Shown: positions 35,648 through 43,435 of the stretch, in pieces
How positions within the stretch are numbered: position 1 is the stretch's first letter
Layout: the number at the start of each line of letters is the position of its first letter
From: Microbacterium ginsengiterrae
GTDB taxonomy: Bacteria > Actinomycetota > Actinomycetes > Actinomycetales > Microbacteriaceae
Reading direction: 5' to 3'
NCBI RefSeq assembly: GCF_014205075.1
Contig: NZ_JACHMU010000001.1
Coordinates: 1,178,001 to 1,242,000 of the forward strand
DNA: 64,000 bases
The notes under the pieces: generated by a model
Databases searched by the model: none
Told to the model about the DNA's origin: nothing
What the model saw: the letters and a program-made list of their open reading frames with translations, nothing else
Program-made: the position numbers and the translations under genes

Positions 35648-36619
35648 ATGCGCAAGGTCATCATCATCGGCTCCGGCCCTGCCGGATTCACCGCCGCCAT
35701 CTACGCGGCCCGCGCGAACCTGGAGCCGCTTCTCATCGCGAGCTCCGTCGAGGTCGGCGGAGAGCTGATGAACACCACCGAGGTGGAGAACTTCCCCGGG
35801 TTCCCCGAGGGCATCCAGGGACCCGAGCTCATGGCGAAGTTCCAGGCCCAGGCCGAGCGCTTCGGCACCGAGGTCGTCTACGACGACGTCACCTCGCTCG
35901 ATCTCGACGGCACCGTCAAGAAGGTCACGCTCGGCAGCGGGGCCGTCCACGCGGCGCAGGCGCTCATCTACGCGACGGGTTCGGCGTACCGGAAGCTCGG
36001 GATCGAGGGCGAAGAGCGCCTCTCCGGGTACGGTGTCTCCTGGTGCGCCACGTGCGACGGGTTCTTCTTCCGCGAGAAGACGATCGCCGTCGTCGGCGGC
36101 GGCGACTCCGCGATGGAGGAGGCCACCTTCCTCACGCGCTTCGCCGACAAGGTCTACGTGATCCACCGCAAGGACACCCTGCGGGCATCGAAGATCATGC
36201 AGGAGCGCGCCTACGCGAACGAGAAGATCGAGTTCATCTGGAACAGCGAGGTCACCGAGATCAACGGTGGGGATGCCGTGAACGGCGTCACGCTGCGGTC
36301 GACGGTCGACGGCTCCACGAGCGAGCTCGCGTTGGACGGTCTGTTCATCGCCATCGGCAACGACCCCCGCACCCACCTCGTGCACGACAAGCTCACCCTC
36401 ACCCCTGAGGGCACCATCTGGGTCGACGGCCGTTCGTCGAAGACCTCGGTGCCCGGCGTGTTCGCCGCCGGCGACGTCATCGACCCGACCTACCGCCAGG
36501 CGATCACCGCCGCCGGCTCGGGGACGGTGGCAGCCCTCGACGCCGAGCACTTCCTCGCGGATCTCGATGACGCCTCGGTCGAGGTCCCGGCTGCCGAGGC
36601 CGCCGAGATCATCGCCTGA
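35648..36619 (+). CDS. trxB: Thioredoxin reductase
   Basis: A 323-aa flavoprotein that reduces thioredoxin with NADPH. GSGPAG (8-13) binds FAD, the redox-active CATC is at 133-136, the NADPH motif GGGDSAMEEA follows, and the second FAD motif GVFAAGDV is near residue 275. Length is normal for low-molecular-weight TrxR. A TACGAT -10-like element 60 bp upstream and a GAGAG ribosome binding site precede it. It is followed by trxA with 59 bp between, a standard actinobacterial pair. Confidence 0.98.
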   Translation: MRKVIIIGSGPAGFTAAIYAARANLEPLLIASSVEVGGELMNTTEVENFPGFPEGIQGPELMAKFQAQAERFGTEVVYDDVTSLDLDGTVKKVTLGSGAVHAAQALIYATGSAYRKLGIEGEERLSGYGVSWCATCDGFFFREKTIAVVGGGDSAMEEATFLTRFADKVYVIHRKDTLRASKIMQERAYANEKIEFIWNSEVTEINGGDAVNGVTLRSTVDGSTSELALDGLFIAIGNDPRTHLVHDKLTLTPEGTIWVDGRSSKTSVPGVFAAGDVIDPTYRQAITAAGSGTVAALDAEHFLADLDDASVEVPAAEAAEIIA

Positions 36620-36678
36620 CGGGAACACTTCCGACGCCTCTGCTGTTGCAGAGAGTGAACCTCAATCAAGGAGAACAG

Positions 36679-37002
36679 ATGACTGCCAAGGTAACGAGCC
36701 AGGCCACGTTCGAGCAGGACGTGCTCCAGGCCGACGGTCCCGTGCTCGTCGACTTCTGGGCCGAGTGGTGCGGACCGTGTCGTATGGTCGCCCCCGTGCT
36801 CGACCAGATCCAGGCGGAGAACCCGGACAAGATCACGATCGTCAAGCTCAATGTCGACGAGAACCCCGAGCTGGCCATGAAGTACCAGATCACGTCGATC
36901 CCGGCGATGAAGGTCTTCCAGGGCGGCGAGGTCAAGACGACGATCATCGGCGCGAAGCCGAAGCCCGCGCTCGAGAAGGATCTGGCCGCTTTCATCGGCT
37001 GA
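36679..37002 (+). CDS. trxA: Thioredoxin
   Basis: A 107-aa thioredoxin with the active site WCGPC (Cys31 and Cys34), the buried Asp in VLVDFWAEW, the cis-proline TSIPAMKVF and a terminal helix ALEKDLAAFI. It is reduced by the upstream trxB product and in turn serves MsrA, MsrB and ribonucleotide reductase. The ATG follows AAGGAG. The next feature is a hairpin terminator. Confidence 0.98.
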   Translation: MTAKVTSQATFEQDVLQADGPVLVDFWAEWCGPCRMVAPVLDQIQAENPDKITIVKLNVDENPELAMKYQITSIPAMKVFQGGEVKTTIIGAKPKPALEKDLAAFIG

Positions 37003-37019
37003 TCCCCTCAGACACCGAG

Positions 37020-37049
37020 AGCCCGTCCTTCCTTGCGGAAGGGCGGGCT
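37020..37049 (+). terminator. Rho-independent terminator of trxB-trxA
   Basis: A 13-bp stem (one G-U pair) with a UUGC loop is followed by a short T-rich run TCTTCGTCT. It starts 17 bp after the trxA stop. Confidence 0.85.
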
Positions 37050-37099
37050 TCTTCGTCTATGTCGGCCTTGCGGAGCCGGTCACGACTCCTCCGCGCGGG

Positions 37100-37438
37100 T
37101 CAGGATGCGTCGGCGGCGATCGTGGCGTCCCAGCGACGGTGTCGCGGCCCCTCGCCGAGCAGCCCCCAGACCGCCGGAGTGAGCTCCGGATACTCGAGGG
37201 CGATCTGACGCATCACTCGGTAGTTGCGTGCCTTGTTGGGGCGCACGCCGTCGTTCGCGGCGATGTTGTCCGCTCGCAGAAGGAACACCACGAGCTCATC
37301 GACGCTCGGCAGGTCCTCCATGAACTCCCACGGATCCTCTCCACTGAGCAGACGCTCCTGGATGAGGACGGCCAATTCATCTGCCGCCTCTGCGCGCAGC
37401 AGCTCGAGACTCGCGCGACGCGGGACGGCTTCTGACAT
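37100..37438 (-). CDS. Conserved small protein, function unknown
   Basis: A 112-aa hydrophilic, helical protein: RRASLELLRAEAADELAVLIQERLLSGEDPWEFMEDLPSVDELVVFLLRADNIAAND, then VRPNKARNYRVMRQIALEYPELTPAVW. It is conserved in Microbacteriaceae at this place between trxA and parB and is sometimes mislabelled as a tryptophan synthase subunit; the sequence has nothing of that fold. It has no cysteines in catalytic pairs, no membrane helix. The ATG at 37438 is exactly 7 nt after TAGGCT, so it is leaderless. Confidence 0.82.
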   Translation of the reverse strand: MSEAVPRRASLELLRAEAADELAVLIQERLLSGEDPWEFMEDLPSVDELVVFLLRADNIAANDGVRPNKARNYRVMRQIALEYPELTPAVWGLLGEGPRHRRWDATIAADAS

Positions 37439-37444
37439 GCATCC

Positions 37445-37450
37445 AGCCTA
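37445..37450 (-). promoter_or_regulatory. -10 hexamer TAGGCT, leaderless small gene
   Basis: Ends 7 nt before the A of the start codon at 37438 on the minus strand. It lies inside the last codons of, or the short spacer to, the sugar-porter gene. Confidence 0.65.
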
Positions 37451-38890
37451 CGCGCGCTTCTTCCCCCCGCGGCGCGGCAGCTCGACGACATCCGTCATCG
37501 TCTCGAGTTCCCTACCCTTCGTCTCGGGCACCTGGAAGAACACGAAGAAGAACGACAGGAGCGCGAAGAAGGCGTAGAAACCGTACGCGAACGTGAGCCC
37601 GATGTCGGCGAAGGACGGGAACGTCGTGGAGATGAAGAAGTTCGCGATCCACTGGGCGGCCGCAGCGACCGCGAGGGCGCCGGCACGGATGCTGTTGGGG
37701 AACATCTCACCAAGGAGGACCCAGACCAGCGGACCCCACGTGGCGCCGAAGAACACCACGAAACCGTTCGCGCAGATGAGAGCGATGAGCGACCACGGCT
37801 GCGGGAGTGTGACAGCGTCGCCCTCGAGCGTGCCGAACGAGAACGCCAGCGCCATCATGCCGAGGGTGACGGCCATGCCGACGGACCCGATCAGCAGCAT
37901 CGGACGGCGCCCGACCTTGTCCACGAGCAGGATCGCGACGATCGTGACGACGATGTTGGTGATCGAGGTGATCACGGACGTCAGCAGAGCACTGGATTCG
38001 TCGAAACCGACCGAGAGCCAGAGCGTCGTGGAGTAATAGAAGATGACGTTGATGCCGACGAACTGCTGGAAGACGCTGAGCAGGATCCCTACCCAGACGA
38101 TCGGCTTCAGACCGAATCGGTCACCCCGCAGGTCCTTGAGGGACTCCTTCTGCTCGGCGTTCAGGGTCTTGCGGATCTCCTCGATCTTGAGGTTCACGTC
38201 CGTCTCGCCGGTGAAGTCCAGGAGCACCTGCGACGCCTTGTCGATCTTGCCTCTGGCGACGAGGAATCGCGGGGACTCCGGCAGGCGGAGCGACATGAGC
38301 CCGTAGATGATGGCGGGGATCGCCTCGACCATGAACATCCAGCGCCACGCCTCGATGCCGAACCACAGCACGTTGGCGGCGGAACCCGCGATATTGGCCA
38401 GCAGAGCGTTCGAGAGGAGGGCGGTGAAGATACCGGTGACGATCGCCAACTGCTGGAGAGACCCGAGTCGTCCGCGGACCTTGGCCGGCGACACCTCGGC
38501 GATGTACGCCGGTGCGATGACGGATGCCGCACCGACACCGAGTCCGCCGATCACACGCCAGACGATGAGGTCGATCACGCCGAAGGCAAGACCCGACCCG
38601 ATCGCGGAGACGAGGAAGAGGACCGCGGCGATGACCATGACCGGGATGCGGCCCAGCTTGTTCGCGAGGCTCCCGGCGAACCATGCACCGACGGCGCAGC
38701 CGAGCAGTGCCGAGGAGACCGCGAAGCCCTGCAGCCCTGACCCGAGATCGAAGGCCCCCGCCAGCGCGTCGACCGCGCCGTTGATGACGGCGGTGTCGAA
38801 ACCGAAGAGGAATCCTCCGAGTGCGGCCGCGATGCTGATGCCGATGACCCGGGCGTTGAAGCGTCCGGCCGTGCTCTTGTTCTGAGACAT
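37448..38890 (-). CDS. Sugar porter family MFS transporter
   Basis: A 480-aa major-facilitator transporter with twelve helices. Sugar-porter signatures are intact: GGFLFGFDTAVINGA in helix 1, RVIGGLGVGAASVIAPAYIAEVSP with RGRL, PESPRFLVARGKIDKA in the central loop, QQFVGINVIFYYS in helix 7, and PETKGRELE at the end of helix 12. It imports a monosaccharide or inositol with protons; the exact sugar is unclear. ATG preceded by GGGGAG, with TAGAGT further upstream. It sits between the trx genes and parB, where many actinobacteria have no transporter, so it may be an insertion specific to this lineage. Confidence 0.94.
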   Translation of the reverse strand: MSQNKSTAGRFNARVIGISIAAALGGFLFGFDTAVINGAVDALAGAFDLGSGLQGFAVSSALLGCAVGAWFAGSLANKLGRIPVMVIAAVLFLVSAIGSGLAFGVIDLIVWRVIGGLGVGAASVIAPAYIAEVSPAKVRGRLGSLQQLAIVTGIFTALLSNALLANIAGSAANVLWFGIEAWRWMFMVEAIPAIIYGLMSLRLPESPRFLVARGKIDKASQVLLDFTGETDVNLKIEEIRKTLNAEQKESLKDLRGDRFGLKPIVWVGILLSVFQQFVGINVIFYYSTTLWLSVGFDESSALLTSVITSITNIVVTIVAILLVDKVGRRPMLLIGSVGMAVTLGMMALAFSFGTLEGDAVTLPQPWSLIALICANGFVVFFGATWGPLVWVLLGEMFPNSIRAGALAVAAAAQWIANFFISTTFPSFADIGLTFAYGFYAFFALLSFFFVFFQVPETKGRELETMTDVVELPRRGGKKRA

Positions 38891-38957
38891 GTGCTCTCCC
38901 CTGTTCGTGTCACTCTAGATTCCGGACGGCCCTGGGGCCACAGAAACGTTCAGTGAA

Positions 38958-39929
38958 TCACGATCCGTACTTCTCTTCGCCGAGCTCGGCAAGGATGCGA
39001 TTGAGGTCCTGGATGGAGGAGAATTCAATCGCGACCTGGCCTTTTCGTGCGCCGAGGGTGATCTTCACCCGGGTGTTGAGGCGGTCCCCGAGGGAGCCGG
39101 CGACCTCGTCGAGGTAGGCGCGGCGCGCCCCGGGCTGGGGCTTCGGGCTCTTCCCGCCCGCGGCGGGAGTCGACTTCGCAGCCTCCTCCGTGGCTCGCAC
39201 CGAGAGATCCTCGTTGACGACCTTGTCTGCGAGCTTCTGCATCTGCGCAGGATCGTCGAGAGACAGCAGGGCACGGGCGTGACCGGCGGAGAGCACACCG
39301 GCGGCGACGCGCTGCTGCACGGGGACGGGAAGCTTCAACAGGCGGATCGTGTTGCTGATCTGCGGGCGGGAGCGGCCGATACGGGTGGCGAGCTCCTCCT
39401 GTGTGATACCGAAGTCGTCCAGCAGCTGCTGGTAGGCGGATGCCTCTTCCAGCGGGTTGAGCTCGGATCGGTGCAGGTTTTCGAGGAGTGCGTCGCGAAG
39501 CAGATCCTCATCAGCCGTGTCGCGCACGATGGCGGGGATCGACTCGAGCTTGGCCTCACGGGCGGCGCGGGTACGCCGCTCCCCCATGATCAGTTCGTAG
39601 TCACCATCGGAGTTCTTGCGCACGACGACCGGCTGGAGCACACCGAACTCGCGCACGCTGTGGACGAGCTCGGCGAGGTCGCTGGGATCGAAGTGCGTGC
39701 GGGGCTGCCGCGGGTTCGGGACGATCTTGTTCGGATCGATCTGGATCAGGTGGATGCCGGGAACCGCTGCGAGCTCCTGCTCAGCCGCGTCCTCGGCCGC
39801 CGGTGCCGCATCCTGCACTGCCGGCCGGATCGACGCTCCAGGGAAGAACACGTCAACCGGACGCTCCGCCTGGTCTGCTGTGGGTATCAGGGCACCGATT
39901 CCTCGGCCCAGTCCAGCGCGCTTCGCCAT
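38958..39929 (-). CDS. parB: Chromosome partitioning protein ParB
   Basis: A 323-aa CTP-binding clamp that loads at parS. The N-terminal LGRGIGALIP (7-16) contacts ParA; PNPRQPR, GERRTRAAREA (the CTP/arginine-rich box), the helix-turn-helix with ITQEELATRIGRSRPQISNTIRLL, and the C-terminal dimer domain are visible. ATG at 39929 overlaps the parA stop by one base; a GTG directly before it is an alternative. It works with parA and the parS sites just downstream of parA on the map. Confidence 0.98.
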   Translation of the reverse strand: MAKRAGLGRGIGALIPTADQAERPVDVFFPGASIRPAVQDAAPAAEDAAEQELAAVPGIHLIQIDPNKIVPNPRQPRTHFDPSDLAELVHSVREFGVLQPVVVRKNSDGDYELIMGERRTRAAREAKLESIPAIVRDTADEDLLRDALLENLHRSELNPLEEASAYQQLLDDFGITQEELATRIGRSRPQISNTIRLLKLPVPVQQRVAAGVLSAGHARALLSLDDPAQMQKLADKVVNEDLSVRATEEAAKSTPAAGGKSPKPQPGARRAYLDEVAGSLGDRLNTRVKITLGARKGQVAIEFSSIQDLNRILAELGEEKYGS

Positions 39930-40852
39930 CACTTCTCCTTGCTCTGCGTCTTCTGAGACGCGATCTCGACAGCGGCCTCGCGGTACGCGATCGCTCCGGC
40001 GGAAGATCCGTCGTATGCGATGACCGTCTGGCCGAAGCTGGGGGCCTCCGAGACACGGACTGAACGCGGGATGACGGCGTTCAGCACCTGTCCGGGGAAG
40101 TGATTGCGCACCTCATCGGCGACCTGCTGCGCGAGACGGGTACGGCCGTCGTACATCGTCAGGAGGATCGTCGAGAGGTGGAGATCGGGGTTCAGATGCT
40201 TCTGGATCATCTGGATGCTGCCGAGGAGTTGGCTCAGCCCTTCCAGCGCGTAGTACTCGCACTGGATCGGGATGAAGACCTCGGATGCCGCGGTGAATGC
40301 GTTGATCGTCAGCAGACCGAGCGAGGGAGGGCAGTCGATGATCACGAAGTCGACGACGTGGTCGGCGAGGTACTGATCCACGGAGCGACGGAGACGGTGT
40401 TCGCGTGCCACCTGCGAGACGAGCTCGATCTCGGCTCCGGCGAGGTGGATCGTGCTCGGGGCGCAGAGGAGGTTCTCCGACTCGGGGCTCTGCTGCACGA
40501 CATCGGCCAGCGGGACATCATCGATGAGGACGTCGTAGATGCTCTGGGTCTCCGCATTGTGCGGCACACCGAGCGCGGTGGACGCGTTGCCCTGCGGGTC
40601 GAGGTCGATCACGAGCACCTTGGCACCGAACGACGCGAGAGCGGAGGCGATGTTCACCGCGCTGGTCGTCTTGCCGACGCCGCCCTTCTGATTCGACACG
40701 GTGAGCACCCGGGTCTGTCCGCTGAACTGGAGTTCCACGCGTTCCAATTGGCGACGGCGGGCGCTCAGATCTGCGATCTCGCGAGCCAGAGGGGTGTCAA
40801 TCCCGAAAGCCTCGTTCGGCGATGTCTTCTCGGACTGTTTCACGTGAAACAT
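39929..40852 (-). CDS. parA: Chromosome partitioning ATPase ParA (Soj)
   Basis: A 307-aa Walker-type ATPase. The deviant Walker A KGGVGKTTS, DLDPQGNAS and IDCPPSLGLLT are intact; the N-terminus has an extra helical stretch of about 45 residues. The protein starts MFHVKQ: these codons are a parS site, so segregation DNA and coding DNA coincide. ATG at 40852 follows GAGGAG, and TAGAGT at 40878-40883 is a good -10. It overlaps parB by one base and the two form one operon. Confidence 0.97.
   Translation of the reverse strand: MFHVKQSEKTSPNEAFGIDTPLAREIADLSARRRQLERVELQFSGQTRVLTVSNQKGGVGKTTSAVNIASALASFGAKVLVIDLDPQGNASTALGVPHNAETQSIYDVLIDDVPLADVVQQSPESENLLCAPSTIHLAGAEIELVSQVAREHRLRRSVDQYLADHVVDFVIIDCPPSLGLLTINAFTAASEVFIPIQCEYYALEGLSQLLGSIQMIQKHLNPDLHLSTILLTMYDGRTRLAQQVADEVRNHFPGQVLNAVIPRSVRVSEAPSFGQTVIAYDGSSAGAIAYREAAVEIASQKTQSKEK
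40836..40851. promoter_or_regulatory. parS site 1, inside parA start codons
   Basis: TGTTTCACGTGAAACA, exact 16-bp palindrome; read on the minus strand it encodes codons 1-6 of ParA (the ATG's last bases through FHVK). Confidence 0.95.
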
Positions 40853-40877
40853 CCACTCCTCTCGATGGCCGCGTTCC

Positions 40878-40883
40878 ACTCTA
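40878..40883 (-). promoter_or_regulatory. -10 hexamer TAGAGT, parA-parB promoter
   Basis: On the minus strand the hexamer lies 26 nt before the parA ATG, leaving a short leader with the GAGGAG ribosome binding site. parS site 1 begins at the start codon, so ParB bound there could affect transcription of its own operon. Confidence 0.6.
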
Positions 40884-41322
40884 ATCGCTCGTACCGACGT
40901 TCCTGTCACGGAGCGGCGGTCGGCTGCTTTCTCGTGCCGACGGGATCGATGGGCGGAGCTTCGCGAGGTGCCGGCGAGCGATCCGGCAGAGTAGAACGGG
41001 GTCGTCGCGGCCGCTGAACTCGGGCGGGACCCCCGACAATGTCTCAGATGTCGTCGGCGATCGCTCTCCTTCCACAGAAACGACGTCGGGCAGCGGTACG
41101 AATGAACTGCGTCACGTTGTACCACCCTTTTCATGGATCGGCTCTTCGCCCGATTGCGCTGCGACCGCTGGTGCCGCCCATCACGCTGAGTGCCGTGCCG
41201 GGTCCTACTCCCCACCGTAGCTACTCGCGCGGATGCTGGCGCGATCCGTCTCACGCCCGGCTGGCACACCCCTCGCTGAGCCTCCTTGCCATCTGCGGTC
41301 CATACAGCTCGCTCTGCGGGAG

Positions 41323-41338
41323 TGTTTCACGTGAAACA
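41323..41338. promoter_or_regulatory. parS site 2
   Basis: Exact TGTTTCACGTGAAACA in the gene-free region. Confidence 0.95.
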
Positions 41339-41593
41339 TCGTGTTTTGCGCTCGCCTCTGCCGGATCGTGCGGCGGCAAGACGGTGAGGGTCTGCGCGAA
41401 GCAGCACCTAACGCTCACGGTCATCGCGCGCATTCATGCGCCGCATCCGCGCATCACTCTCACCGATGAACTCCTCAGCGTGCGCATTCAGTGAATCCGT
41501 CCGAGTACTGCTCCCACGTCAGCGACCAGTGAGATCCGAGGGGCTCCCGCTCGGGACCTTCTCCATAGTTGTGCTTGAGGGTCCATCCGCGGA

Positions 41594-41609
41594 CGTTTCA
41601 CGTGAAACA
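41594..41609. promoter_or_regulatory. parS site 3
   Basis: CGTTTCACGTGAAACA: the 14-bp parS core GTTTCACGTGAAAC is exact; the outer base differs. Confidence 0.93.
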
Positions 41610-41714
41610 TCAGCTGCAGGACCACGTCTCGCCGCCGTGCAATGGGCGGTCTCCTCCTGTTGTACAAACGTGGAACGTTGCAGCGCAGTCGCGCAGACAC
41701 CCGTTCCTTGTGCA

Positions 41715-41730
41715 TGTTTCACGTGAAACA
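41715..41730. promoter_or_regulatory. parS site 4
   Basis: Exact TGTTTCACGTGAAACA. Confidence 0.95.
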
Positions 41731-42261
41731 TTGATCGTACAAAGAGCACTGCGCTGTAGCAGGGGTGAGGGCGGCTCAAACAGCCACGTCCCGCGACGAC
41801 GAGAGGTGCCCACCGGTGATCGCTGAGCTGTCTCGGTCAGACCCGATCCTCTGAGAGGCCCGCGTCCCGCCCGCGAGCGGTCCGGACCGGCGCGCAAGCT
41901 ACCTCCGTTACGCGCCATACCGTGCACGCGTAGTCCAACACACCGCCGTACGCCCTGGGGTCCAGCTGCGGAAAAGACTGTGTCGCCGGCCGGCAACCAT
42001 GGTCGCTCGGAACCAGTTCGGACGACCACACCCCGGCCACCACCGCCGAGACCGTACTCGCTCAGGGCTCGGGTGCAGGAACGCTGCAACGGGACACGGC
42101 ACGCCCAACTCGCGGCGGATATGAAGGAATCACCGCCACCAACAGACTGACCGCCGCGAGGTCTCATCGGTGCCGTGGCGCGGAAGAGCGCGGTCTGCGG
42201 CGGGACCTACCGCCAGCAGCGACGGTTACAGACGACGCATGGCTACGCTGTCCTGTCGTCA

Positions 42262-42277
42262 TGTTGCACGTGAAACA
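42262..42277. promoter_or_regulatory. Degenerate parS site
   Basis: TGTTGCACGTGAAACA, one mismatch from the 16-bp palindrome (T to G at position 5). It lies just beyond the rsmG stop. It may be a weak site or a decayed copy. Confidence 0.7.
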
Positions 42278-42294
42278 TCGCGTTCGACGGCTGC

Positions 42295-42915
42295 TCAGCC
42301 CCGAACTGTGGCCCGTACGACGCGAGTCGTCTCCATCAGCACGCCCTCGCCGAGGACTTCGACGCGGACATCCGCGACGCGGTACTTCTTGAGCTGCTTC
42401 GCGGCCGCATCGATCTCGAGCTCCGCGTTCTTGCCCTTGAGTAGAGCGAGCTCTCCCCCATCGCGCACGAGCGGGGCGGTGAACGGCAGCAGCGTACGCA
42501 GCGCGCTGACGGCTCGGGCGGTGACGACGTCGAACTGGGCCCGTTCGACATCTTCGGCGCGGGAGCGCAGCACGGTGACGTTGTCGAGTCCGAGTTCATC
42601 GACCTGCTCGGAGAGCCAGGCCACCCGACGCTCCATCGGTTCGATGAGCGTCCACGTCACATCCGGGCGGGCGATCGCGAGCACGAGCCCGGGGAGCCCC
42701 GCACCTGAGCCGACATCGGCCGCGGAACCGTGGAACAGCGGCGCTGCGATCGCGCTGTTCAGCACGTGTCGCGTCCACAGGCGCGGAAGCTCGAGTGGGC
42801 CGATCAGGCCCCGCTCCTCACCCTGAGCGGCAAGGCTGGCCGTGAATGCACGGGCAACATCAATCCGGTCTCCGAAGAGTCCCGCGGCGACTGCCGGCTC
42901 AGCTTCGACGGTCAC
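42295..42915 (-). CDS. rsmG: 16S rRNA (guanine527-N7)-methyltransferase RsmG
   Basis: A 206-aa class I methyltransferase that modifies G527 of 16S rRNA. LWTRHVLNSAIAAPLF, the SAM loop ADVGSGAGLPGLVLAIARP, LIEPMERRVAWL, AEDVE and VTARAVSAL are as in the family. The start is uncertain: GTG at 42915 gives a normal N-terminus, while an ATG at 42975 would overlap jag by 35 nt and translate parS site 5 as DVSRET. Loss of this enzyme gives low-level streptomycin resistance in other bacteria. Part of the rpmH-to-rsmG gene train. Confidence 0.95.
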   Translation of the reverse strand: MTVEAEPAVAAGLFGDRIDVARAFTASLAAQGEERGLIGPLELPRLWTRHVLNSAIAAPLFHGSAADVGSGAGLPGLVLAIARPDVTWTLIEPMERRVAWLSEQVDELGLDNVTVLRSRAEDVERAQFDVVTARAVSALRTLLPFTAPLVRDGGELALLKGKNAELEIDAAAKQLKKYRVADVRVEVLGEGVLMETTRVVRATVRG

Positions 42916-42924
42916 ACCGCACCA

Positions 42925-42940
42925 TGTTTCACGTGAAACA
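42925..42940. promoter_or_regulatory. parS site 5
   Basis: Exact TGTTTCACGTGAAACA, placed between the jag stop (42941) and the preferred rsmG start (42915). Confidence 0.95.
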
Positions 42941-43435
42941 TCACCGACGACGGATGACGGTGTGGCGATCCGCACCCTCGCCGTACGACTCGGAGACGAG
43001 GTTCCGGTCGGCGACGATGTCGTGCACGAGCTTGCGCTCGTAGCTGGACATCGACGGAAGCGAGGCCTGAGATGCCCCCTCGTCGAGCTTCAGCACCGCA
43101 GCATCCACGAGCTTCTCCAGCTGGCGGCGGCGCGCATCGCGCGACCCGCCGACGTCGAGGATCAGGCGCGAGAACGAACCGGTCTTGCTCTGCACGGCCA
43201 GACGCGTGATCTCCTGCAGCGCCTGCACGGTGTCGGGCTCCGACAGCACGGCGATGCTCTGATCCTCGGACTCCACGGAGACGTACGCACGTCCCTGACG
43301 GACGTCGAGGTTCAGATCACCGTCGATGTCGGCGATGTCGAGCAACTCCTCGATGAAGTCGGCGGCCACATCACCCTCGAGCTCCAACTGCTCGACGGTC
43401 GGCTCAGCACGCTCGACAGTGTTCTCTGCGGCCAT
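42941..43435 (-). CDS. jag: R3H/KH RNA-binding protein Jag (KhpB/SpoIIIJ-associated)
   Basis: A 164-aa RNA-binding protein. A KH-like domain (ADFIEELLDIADIDGDLNLDV, VSVES) is followed by an R3H domain with SSYERKLVHDIVADR, SESYGEGADRHTVI. The Jag-N module found in firmicutes is absent, as is usual in actinobacteria. Its start overlaps the yidC stop by one base; the pair YidC-Jag is a conserved neighbourhood linking membrane insertion with RNA binding. Confidence 0.95.
   Translation of the reverse strand: MAAENTVERAEPTVEQLELEGDVAADFIEELLDIADIDGDLNLDVRQGRAYVSVESEDQSIAVLSEPDTVQALQEITRLAVQSKTGSFSRLILDVGGSRDARRRQLEKLVDAAVLKLDEGASQASLPSMSSYERKLVHDIVADRNLVSESYGEGADRHTVIRRR

Larger units (their letters stand above)
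40853..42294. other. Gene-free centromere-like region between parA and rsmG
   Basis: About 1.4 kb without a credible gene: frames in it lack the third-position G/C bias and family motifs of the genes around. It holds parS sites 2-4 and a degenerate copy, plus the parA promoter near 40878. The rest is ordinary-looking unique sequence with no repeat or RNA gene recognised. Confidence 0.75.

Noticed and set aside
37100..37438. Tryptophan synthase alpha label for the small gene
   Set aside because: The protein is 112 aa and has none of the TIM-barrel motifs; the label seen on some homologues is likely an error.
41039..41494. A 151-codon plus-strand frame in the parS region
   Set aside because: Same reasons; it also lacks a promoter or ribosome binding site.
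41610..42167. A 185-codon minus-strand frame in the parS region
   Set aside because: No family motif, poor third-position bias, and it translates parS sites; treated as non-coding.
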